Origin: Branchipolynoe longqiensis
Taxonomy: Eukaryota; Annelida; Polychaeta; Phyllodocida; Polynoidae
Assembly: GCA_030323885.1 (NCBI GenBank)
Contig: CM059186.1
Coordinates: 146,941,810-147,005,809 of the forward strand
Length of the DNA: 64,000 bases
Direction: 5' to 3'
Positions 13,901 through 25,900 of this stretch are shown here, piece after piece. The translations under genes and the position numbers were made by a program. The notes under the pieces are model-generated. The model did not search any database, had not been told where the DNA came from, and worked only from the letters and a program-made list of their open reading frames with translations. The number at the start of each line of letters is the position of its first letter. Position 1 is the first letter of the stretch.

Positions 13901-16900
13901 CGAACCTCAGGCTGGCCTGGTCGAACTCATCAGACACCTACCTCGACATGCAAATGTAACAAGCAGCGTTAGGAGTCATCCAACGTTTTCAACATTTTCA
14001 CAGCGGGTTGGTGGATTGTTGGAGTGTTACGTCCTGGCAACATCTAAAGTCTTATTAGGAAGTGTACCGACTTGGCACAGTGCACACTCCTGGTGACTGT
14101 TATAGTGCTGCCCCACTGGGAGACCAGACCACCAGCAGCATGACCTGATATCCCACTCAGTCACATTATCCTGACCCTACGCCAACCAGTGCTAGATACC
14201 TGAAGCTGGCCAACTGTAAAACTAGAGGTCATCGATACAAGCTGAAGAAGGAAAGAGCAATAAAACCTGTCAGACAGCTATTCTTCAGTAACAGGATAGT
14301 AAATGCCTGGAACGCATTGCCTGAACATGTCATAGAAGCGCCTTCCGTCAATGCCTTCAAAGGCAGACTGGATAAGCATTGGAGGGGGCTGCAATATTGC
14401 ACACATCCGGTACTCGATGCATTTAATCCTAGTAAATCAAATTTTGACATGCATCGACCTGATACAGGCTTATAAGCCTAACAAAATCAGAAGCGGATGA
14501 GTATGAGTATGAGTCCTTGCTCTATCCTAATAATACCGAGCGCCTAGCTAGGAAGCCACAAGTATCAATTTTGAAGTCATTGGTTTGACTCGACCAAGGT
14601 TCAAACCCATAGATTCGAATCCCACGATCTACCAAAATGAGAGACGGACGCTCAACTCATTCGGCCATCTCGTCTGGTTAGCCATAGGGGTATACAACAA
14701 GATTTAGTCCGGTAAAAAATGATGCACCTTTAAGTTGTTCCATTAAGTGTGTTTACCTGTAGTTCACTGGGAAATATGGGTTCCTGTGACGGGTCGTACG
14801 GCAGGTAGTCACTGACCACCTCCTCAGCTGGTACCGTGTCCACCTTCCCCTTGCGGTTTTTGCAGCACTTTTCCCCCAGTCCACAAGTGAATTCCTGTCA
14901 CAAATTATATACGCACTCGTCTGTATTATAGTATATATATATATATATAAGCAGGCGGAAGAAAGATAAAATATCACACCCCCGCTCCCCCATTGTAACA
15001 TTCTAGATATATATACGTTGGCTATATTCAATTTCAATTCAATAATGTAGTAGTCTGTACATGAGCTCCACTACCACAGGGTGGCGGGAGACACTACGCC
15101 ACACACCTACGCAGTTACACTGAACTGCGCTAGGTGGCGGCACGCTAGTCACTGGGCAGGGCTTCAACTGGGCTGCCCTCTACTGCCTGTGGCTAGCACA
15201 CCCCCCACCCACCTATAGAGGCGACGTGGGACCTAGCGAGTTAGGGGGACAGGTCAGTTGACTGTTGACGCCGCGGAGAGTGGATAGGTTTTGGAATAAA
15301 TCAGTTGAAGCATACTGTTACTCAATCTTGGCGTTCTTCCGTGAGTGCGTGGCAGTGTGAAGACTGTGGGCTATCACAATACTTTATTTCAGACTCAGCA
15401 TTATGGTAGTTACATAAATTGGTTCATAGTAGGTACATATAAAAATAAATGTGAATAGAATGCAAGTAATAGTATGAATACTACACTACTAACCACTATA
15501 TTGTGAACACAATTTAAATGGACCCAGAATAGGCTACTGAAATTGGAACTATACCTACTCTGACATAATTATATGCTCCCCGAGCACACCTTTTTCAGTT
15601 TGTGTAACTGAATATGTGGAGGACGAGTGCTGAGGTCAGTGTCCACAATGGCTAATGTGCAAGTGCAACTGTGCAACCTGAAGGGATTCCCCTGGGGTTC
15701 CCCTGTCTGTGGGGAACCATATATGTGGGGAACCAGATTATGTCAGCTGGTGAGGGAATCCCACCCATGATGCCATTCATGCATTACATTGGAGTTTGTT
15801 TGTCTTCTCAGTGGACTATACCAGGCGACTTTAAATTCAGTAACTATGACAAAATAGCCTGAAAGATTTGCAACAAGCAGGATGGGTGCCCACATGTCTA
15901 TACTGGTCAGAGGTAGCCAATACCAGAATAGAAGCATGATATATATGTTCTTTATAAAAATGTCAGAAGGGTTTTTGGAAAAAGTACCCTACATCCGATA
16001 TCGACAGCAATGCCTGGGAAACTGCCTAGTTTCTATAAACCCAATATCCGATTGACATTTTAGTGTGATATAAACTTTGATTACCGTGGCTTATTGCATG
16101 ATAAAAATACTTTTAAAACATTGAACTCTCCTCGTTAACAGTAGCTTAAATTTCTAGCCATAATTTCTTAGATAAATATATTAGATTGGTCATTATAACC
16201 TACTTTAGTTTTTAAAGTAACATTTATTTTAAGCGGCTAAGTATGGAGATATTTTAAGTGAAAACATGCTAAGTGAATTTGGTATGTGCACAGCACAAAC
16301 GCTTGACATAATAGATTTCAGTAGTAACAAGTTATACTCTCCTTATGCAATAATAAATGTTCAATGTATGCAACAGTGTCTAATTTAGATATAGAAGATC
16401 AAATCTAGCTAAGGGTTTTAGTTGTAAAAATCTGATGCTTTCATGCGATTGTGCCGCTTTAAGTATAGACTTGCTTCTTGAGGAGACATACCCAGGTGGC
16501 TTATTTGTTGGAGGTTTTGCGTCCTAACAACATATCAGCATATCCTTCCGTCATATCAGTATGGGTATCGACTTGTGACTGGTCACTCATGGCGACTTTA
16601 TACTGCTGCGCTACTGGGAAATCACGGCATCAACACCATGACCCGATATCCGACTCAGTCACATTATCCTGATACTGAGCTAACCAGTCATTGGCCCTAT
16701 CCTAGTAATGCGAAGCGCCAGGCTAGGAAGTGACAAGTGTTAATTTTGTAAGTCAGTGGTTTGACTCGGTCGGGATTCGAACTCCCGACCTTCCACATGG
16801 GAAGCCTGCGCTCTACCGATTCGGTCACACCCAGATGGAGTAACTCGCACCTACCTCGCTGAAAGAGTCGACTGACTGCAGAATGGACCTGTACCCAGTA

Positions 16901-19900
16901 CACCGGCACAGGTTACCTGTCGGAGATGACGTCACAATATCAGGTAATACACAGTGTAACAGTTGCCTCAAGCTTCAATTTCGAATATAGTGGCCTAAAA
17001 TGGATAACTGGGGAAGAAACAAATATATTTAAGATTATATATGTATCTGGTAGTGTTTAATATTGTATATATATTCTACACTGACATATATATATTATAT
17101 ATAATTTTTAATGTGTTGGTAATGTTTAATACAGATATAAAACATTAACAGTATATATATATGATGTATAACAAATTGTGCGAGTATAAAGATATATAAG
17201 GGAATAATAATAATTATTATTATTATAGGCCTGATCTGTAAGGCCAACACTGTACCGGTGGCTCCACCTTCGGCTTCCTCGCCTCCACTGGATGTAGACC
17301 AGTGGCAGTCACACTGGAGGATATATATATATATATAATTTCTGAGCGAGTGCCAACCAGTGGTCCACAACTGGTTCTTCAAAGGCTGTGGTATGTGCTG
17401 TCCTGTCTGTGGGAAATTGCATATAAAGACCCCTTCCTGCTTATCAGAAAGTGTAGCCTGTGGCGGCAGAGGGTTTCCTCCAAAGAAATATGTCAGAATG
17501 ACCATAGGTTTGACGTCCAATAGCCGATGATAAAAATCAATGTGCTCTAGAGGCGTCGTTAAATAAAACAAACTTTCCGAGCGAGTGGAGTGTCACGCCC
17601 TGCACAGAGGGGTGGAGAGGGACATGCCGGTATCCCCCACCCCCAGATAGGGAGGGGGGGGGGGGGGGGGGCAGGGCACTACAAAGCTTATTACACACGG
17701 TAGGGGGTTTATCACTATCCATATACACATTAAACAATAACAGACAGCCACCAACTATATGTACCAGCATCTCTATTAAATAATGCCGGGTTCTTAGTCT
17801 TTATAGAATAAGTTAATAAATAAGCATAATGTGTCAAGTTATTAAGGTATGTCTCAATCACACATTAGTTATTAACCAAATTGTTAATGGCAACTATTAA
17901 CTAGAAATGTAGTTCACGATCTATAAGTATTCTCTATTCTCAGAATTAACACTTATTTAATTAGCAATTCAGCTTACCATCCAGTGCATTCTCAATCTCG
18001 CGGCGGGAGGGTTTGTGATTGGTCCTGAGTAGGGCATACATCGACATTACCATTCCCGGGGTACAGAACCCACACTGGATGCCATGGTTTTCAACTAGGC
18101 GAGCCTACAATGTTAAGAAAGCATGGAATGTGTGTGCAACATTAGTGTGGGGTTTTGCACATATATTTCCATCTTATTTTCTTGTTACAGTGTGCATCAA
18201 CTCGTTTATCTTCATTAATTTTAATTAAACCACACAACAAAAATCATGAAACTAAAAACTAATTCTAACAAAATGACGTCCCCCCCCCCCCGCCAGCTTG
18301 CAGCGGCCAGCTATATAACTGGACCAAACATTCAATTTATATGCTCGTGTATGTATATATTTTCATGGCATATATCTTTTAATCTGTCTACCAAACCGTA
18401 TGTAATAAGTATTAGATTAGATTTATAATCAAATTGTTAGAAAAATACTAAATGATTTTTGTTAACTGGTGACTGATTGCCCGTGCTAAGTATTTTGGAG
18501 TCCCACTACAGTAAAACCTCTCTAACCGACCACCTCCACAATATCGACCACTCCCATATATCGATCGCTTAACAAACAATCGCCCATACAATCGCCCATA
18601 CAATACCATTGTAATGAAATGAAAAACTCCCTAAACCGACCACCTCCCTAAATCGACCACTTAAAGTCGGTCCCAAGGTCGGTCGATTTAGAGAGGTTTT
18701 ACTGTAGTTAGATATAACCTTGTTACCTGGATGGGATGCAGGCCCGCGCGGATACTACCAACGCCCTCTACCGTTGTAACAGCGCACCCATGCACAGAGC
18801 ATAGCGGAGTGATGCAAGCATTTATCGACTTGTTTCTAGGAACTGGTCAGGATTTATACCGTAGTTAACAGGGTAGGACTGCCTGGTTTCCCGGGGCACG
18901 TAGTTTTCTCGGTCTGGCAGGTGAAGTTTTCAGTGACCTGCCAGAATGAGCAAGTCATTATTTTTCTGATCTGCGGTAGCAGATTTCAGTTTCAATTGGC
19001 TGGCTTGGGCTTGAGCAAGTAGTTTTGCCATTCGAGCAAGTAGAAAATTCAGTTAATTGCTCGATTGGGCAAGTGGGGAAAAAGGTTATTGTCCTACCCT
19101 GGGTAGGCATGCATCAGTACTGCAATCAGATCGATGCAAAACAATGGGATCAAATGGCTAGGTCAGAAGACACTTAGCTCCGGTATTAGTCAAATTGACC
19201 ACTAAGGATACTAAGGGATTGAAATTAGCGGAATGTGAGAAAACTTTTACTCACACAGCCCCAGACTCGAGCATGCGCATACATCAGCACGTCGGATCCA
19301 ATCATATACTACCTTACAAAGGCGTGTCGGGAGCCATCGATTCAGCCAATGAGAGAATATTACTGTTAGTGTTAAACAATAGAAGGCTCGCTTCATGTGT
19401 GAGCGATACTGGGTTCGATAAACAAGCGAATGAAACTGAAGATTATATATATTTAGTTGTTTTTTTGTGGGTTTTTTTTGTGGTTTTTAATCGGCACTTG
19501 TCACCGTACCTGGTGCTCAGCATTTATTAGGATAGGATAAATAGCAGTAGAACGGTGAAAACATCAAATTTTCCAAACCAAAATGATCATCTAGATTTCA
19601 TTTTGCATATCCAATTTAGATTCTGGTAATTAGTAACCATTTGTTGCTGAACACAATGGAACACTAAGTCAATTTTAATAGAACCTGTTGCTGTTGAATA
19701 CTATGGCGTCAGTATCCCGCTCGGTCACATTATCCTGATACGACGCTAACCAGTCTTTGCGCTATCCTAGCAATGTCGAGCACCAGGCTAGGTAGTGACA
19801 AGAATAAAATATGTAAGTCATTGGTTTGACTCTGCCGGGATTCAAACCGCCAACCTTCCGCGCGGGAAGCCAGCGCTCCTACCGATTCAGCCACCGCGTC

Positions 19901-22900
19901 CGGTCACCAAATCAGTAGTGGGTGGGCTGATGGGTAGACCTGGTAAAAGGATACACTGCTTTATTGTTGACCCGGTCATACCAGGAGAGCATGACAGTAC
20001 ACGCCCCACAGCCCCCGACCCCACAGGCCAGCTTCGTTCCAGTCAGACGCACTGGGCCAAGGTCAAGGACACGTAAACACTGCATTTTGTGTAAAGCTGC
20101 ATAGTCTGATGAAGCACAAAATTGTCAAAACCAAAACAATTATCTAGATTTGATTCTACATATTTATACTGGGGCACATTATAAACATTTATCGCCATAC
20201 AGAAGGGCAATTGAATAAAATCAGTTACTGCAGAAACCTATGGTGTCAGACTTTTGGCATGCTTGCCAAAATTAATTTGGCATGGTTGTACTTCAAATAT
20301 CTCAAAAGTTAGCCACTTAATGTAAAATATACTTCAAGCTAAAGTAAGGTAGCTTTTAGTGATCAACCTAATATATTTACCTCAGAAAATGACAAAAACT
20401 CAAAACCATCGGACTATTCAAGTTGAATATGAAAAAGATACACCAGAACACATGGAAGCTACCCAATATGTTTATCAATAACAGAGGAACGCCAACCAAG
20501 GTTTGTATAGTAGGGGCCTGGTTCCCAATCTGCAGATACACAACTGTGTACCACCTGAGATTTCTTTTAAAACAATTGTAGTGGTCTGCACTGACCTCTC
20601 AGGCAAGGAGCCGCATAGACAGGTAGGCGTGGGTAGTATGGTGATATCAGGGAGCCTAGGTGGTGTAATGGTTAACACACTGGCCCAGAATGCAAAGATC
20701 TGGTGATATCACGGAGCCTAGGTGGTGTAATGGTTAGCACACTGGCCTGGAATGCAAAGAGATGTGGGTTCGAGTCCCACTCTAGGCGCAATATTTCCCA
20801 TTTTCATCACCCCCATGACACAATTATTAAAATATATGATGTTTTACAAAGTTTTATTCCAATAGTGTTTTATTCAATCTGCGCATCATCTGAAAATCCC
20901 AAGCTAGGCCCATCTATATAGCATGCATGTCACATATCACAGAGCCTGTCTTCAACGGACAACTCTTCATTAACACCAATGTTGTCTTGACATAGAAGAC
21001 GTCCTTTCACCAGAGGGACAATAAAATGGAATAAACACTGATAAAGAGTTTGTACTTTGAAAAGTGTATCCGAGTATGGTAAAGGTTAGCTGGTCACAGA
21101 GGTCGTTGGAAACAGGTAATGCTGTATATGAAACTTCATTTACATACTCGCCTACAAATGTGTCCATATCTCGGGGGTAGATTTATTTGATATCACATTT
21201 AAAGTTGGGCACACATGATGAAGACATGATAAGCCAATATGTGTTGCTATGATGTGTACATTTTGGAGTGGTCCATTCGTTAGGAAATTATGACTATGGC
21301 TTTATTTAACTTTTGGGTTTCAGAATTTCATTGTGTTACATGGTGCAAATTGTCTATTCAACAGGTATTATACACCTTATTCTATATACCTTTTGTGTAA
21401 ATAACCCTGAATTGAAAAATGGCTGGAAGACCAGTGCTTCGGCACTGACAAAAGACTTATTCAGCAGAATAAACATATTTACCCCCAAAAAAATAGTTCG
21501 ATGAAATATCAAATTTTCAAAACCAAACCAATTATCTAGATTTGATTTGACATATCTAATTTAGATACTGCTGCACTTATTAAGCATTTATTTCTGTGTA
21601 GAAGGCAATACTGAGTCAATTTAACAGAACCTGTTACTGCAAAGTCTATGGCGCCAGAGTTTTGGCAAGCTTGCCAAAACGAATTTTCCATGTTTGCACT
21701 CAAAATATCTCAAAAGTTTACCATTTAAAATAAAAGTAACTTTGAACTATGTAAAGTAGATACTAGTTATCGATCTAATATATTTATCTAGGAAAAAATA
21801 CAGAAATTCTAAACCATCGGACTATGCAACTTTAAGTTGGGTCTACAAACAAAGTTGTAGCTATTCAGATCTCTCAGCTGGATTTTTTTTTTTTGGTCCA
21901 GTAGTTGTTTACGCAGGGGAAATTTCAGTCATAGACGACTGGTCTTCCTCATTCCACTGCTGGTCGATAGAAAGCCCGAGCCTACACTTTTACCGACCCA
22001 AGGGATTTTTAACCTCCCACACCACATAGACATGGTATGAGAGCAACCGGCCTTTGATGACGCTGTTAGTTATACACAGCGGTGGAAATCCAAATTGGCA
22101 GAGCTGGGGCACGGGGAATCGAACCGCTGACCCTCAGATTAGGAGTCTGACCTAGAAAAAAGTCAGACACTCTAACCACTCCGCCACAGAGAACGCTACG
22201 AAGTTTATTCATCACATCAGTGCGGCCTTCTCGGGAATGCTAATTTTCCACCGAAGGTTTTTTGTGTTGTTGCAATAATGTATCAATTATATTATAATGG
22301 GCATTTCTCACTATAGAAGAGGCTGCAAATGAAAAGTTCCTATTGTACTTTCAATAATTGTGAATTTGAAACCCTGGTCTAGTACCCTATAACTTTAAGT
22401 AGTGTAACATGTATATCTCTATCTCCATCTCTCTCCATCTCTCTCCATCTCTCTCCATCTACCTATCTCTCCATCTACCTATCTCTATCTATCTCTATAT
22501 ATCTCTATATATATCTCTATCTATCACTCTATCTCTCTACCCTTATCCATATTTCTTCCCCATCTACTCTCGCAGAAGAGGGTTATTTATTCGCCAATTT
22601 AGGAGACTCGGTTTAATAATGCCTGGTACACACCTACCGTATACGATTCGCACACTAAATCTCGCGACTCGACCCGACCCGCTTAAAACTGAAAACGGGC
22701 CGATTCATTATTCGAATCGGGAATCACAATCGTAATCGGCCCGTTTTAGCCCTAAAACTGAGTTTTTAGTCGCGAATCGCAATCGCTAGGTGCGCACACC
22801 TAGCGATTTTTGTGCGCGAAACGGGCAGTTTTAGATCGTATACGGTAGGTGGGTGCGCACGGTAGGTGTGTACTAGGCATTATGCATCAATGAACATTAA

Positions 22901-25900
22901 ACAGTAGACTAGCTTTTTAGTGATATCCAATGAGTGTTTACAGTTGTCTTTCACAAAATATGGCGAGTTCTAGTATATGCTTATTTTGTTCAACCATTCA
23001 TTTTTTAAACCATATATTAAAACCGCTCCAGCTGGTCTTTTATGGGTGACGGTTTTGTTAAGGATACAGGTATCGCGCAGATACCCCAGGAGGGTGGCGT
23101 CGGGGTTTGGACCCGGTTCTGTTACCTGCAACAACACAAATTATTTTTAAAATAAATACTGACGATAATTAATGGGAGGAATAGTGAATACGCATGCGCA
23201 ATGAACATTCTAATGTTATTCCTTATACAGATTCTGTTGTTGCGGGTTGTTGCAAGGACAAATAGTTTTGCGCCTGTCTTGACATGTTCTTGCCGGTGTG
23301 AAACCTCTATTTGCTCCCCGAGAGAGTGCCGCTGGTAACTTGCAAAAGCCAGCAGCACTTCAACACTTTTGCAGGCGTCTTTCATGAAATGTACCATCAA
23401 GAGAAACCTGAAGCTGAGAGACATTAAGACCGACTCATGAACATCACTCTCACAGCAGAGAGCTAAATGGAGAGCGGCAGTCAAGTAATGAAAGCAGTCT
23501 TTGTCGCATCGTGACCGACAGCATGATGATGATGATGATGTTGCGGGTGTTTTATGTGTGTGTGTTTTTTAAGTTAGATTGTTTTTTTTTTAATCATTAA
23601 GTTAACAAATTATTATAGATATTTAGGCTTGTAGAGTATATTAGTGTCTAAGTTATACAGTAGCAGTTATCATACTGTATGTCTGAAACTGAACATGGTG
23701 GACTATTGGGCAGAGCATCATTTGGAACGAAGGTGTTGAAAATTTCTATTCCAGGCCGAGTCAAATCAAAGACTTACAAAATTGGTATGCGTCACTATTT
23801 TGTTGGGTAAGATAAAAAAGGACTAGCTTGGTCCAATGTCAAAAACAATGTGACTGAGTGGGATATCGGTTCATGGTGTCCGTGGTATGCCATCCTACTT
23901 AGGGCAACAGACACTATATAGCTGCACTGAGTGTACATTGCCATCCGCTACCCGGATTGATATTACCTCAGATGGTGTTTGTTGTTTTTCGTTCTAGCAA
24001 CTTCTATCAGACAGGATTGCCGAATGAGTTGAGCGCCCCGATCTCATGTGGCAGGTCGTAGGTTCTAACCCCGACTGAGTTAAACCAGTGATACATAAAT
24101 TGATATATGTCGCTACCTTGCCTGGCGTTTAGCATTACTAGAATAGGATAAAGACTATTGGAATGGAGAAAACCAATCAACCATTTCCGCGTAGCATGGG
24201 CACTCAAGTGAATTCGGGTTGTGAGTCAGCTTTGGAAGCGGGTAAGCTTATTAAGTTTGAATAGAGTTATTTAAATTAAAGTAGTGACTCTTGAACCCTC
24301 ACGTATATAAACACAAAAAGGATTAAAATAAGAAAGTGGCGATCACTGTATGTGATGTATTGACTCCTTGATTAGAAATACAAATATCGGTGGCATCTAG
24401 TACTTAAATTAGTAGCTAGACATATTTAGCTCTATAAATCTAGATGTATTTCATGCTCGAATTAGCTATAGCTAAATATAGAGAATGTCAATTTTGTCAG
24501 CAAGAACTTTCTTCCCAGGACTGATATGGACCCTACACATTCTCTGTACTTGTTATTAAGTATAAACCGTCATGAATCAAATATGAAACATTTACCATCA
24601 ATCTTATTCCTGATTGAAATCCAGGCTGTTTTAGATGTAGATATCAAATGTTTTGAGAATTTGAGTAGAGAAGATTCAAAATAATGCATTTAAGCTGTGA
24701 TTGAATGGAAGGCTCTGTTTTTCCATAAACAAATGTTAAAAGTGCCATTTTATAGAATATTTCTATTCTATTTTCCTTGTTTTATAAAATTTTAAAGTCT
24801 ACGGCTCGAATCTCTGGTTGTGTAGGCAGGCTATAGTGAAATCAATACACGCAAAGAGAAAGGAAGAGTATAAAGTGTGAAAGAAGAGAGAGAGTAAAGC
24901 CCTCTGGTTTATTATTTATATGGTACATGGGTTCATTGTAGAGTATCACCCCACCCCTTTCCCCATATGGGAAACAAGCATTCTTGGCCCTACTAATAGG
25001 GATCCAGCATTCCTGGTCCCCATGGTTACCAGTGATCTGCCCACCACCACCAAGCTGTGTGGCGCCCCTGGCCACCACCTGCCTTGAGCCTGAGTGTGGT
25101 GATCCGACCTAGCAGATGGAGAGGGTGTAGGCTCTGAGTGGCCCTTACACACAACCCTGCCAGCACAACTATGTCTATTTACATTTCACTCAGGCACCAC
25201 CAGCACCTACATATATAGACACACATGCGCCTGGTCACGTATACCCGATCAGTAATAGAACATTTGCATCCCCTCCCCCCCCCCCAATGCCGTAAATCAG
25301 AATATTTTACAACATACTGTGGGTTTTGAGTATGATCCAATGCAGTATCAGTTCAGAAGGCCTACCCAGAGCACAAATTCTCTGAACTACCATCTCGAGG
25401 GTGGTTTGGTGCCGAAAATCGTACATTGTCCAGGGTTCAAAATGTCCTGCTTAACTCAACGAAAGTTACCAAAAGCAAAAATAATACAAAAACCAGAAGG
25501 TATGATATAACCGTGCACCGTGTGTGATATCATCAGTAGGCCTAGTGTATGATCCGGAATGAGAGGCGTGGCTATTGACAGACATCGGTTGGGCTTATGA
25601 TATCCAGGGCTCCTCACACGAGCTGAATAACATCTAGATACAAGATTCACCCCGTACTGCTGCAGTCGGGGTGCAAACCAACCTTATGTAAAAGCTGTCG
25701 AAAATGCGGGTCAAAGAATTTAGAGCCTAATTTCACAATCTAAGAAGCAACAATTATTCTTTACATATGTCTTATTGATAGCCCGCTACCTTTGAGTTGA
25801 AAAAATATAATATAATATCTAGTTTAATAAGATTTAAAAGTGAAATCGACGGCATTCTATGGCCGCCATCTTGTCTTTTTGCATTCTCTCCCATTTCACC

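Noticed and set aside
20648..20795. Functional tRNA gene
   Set aside because: Acceptor and T arms are good but the anticodon stem does not pair; a duplicated tRNA-like head fits better.
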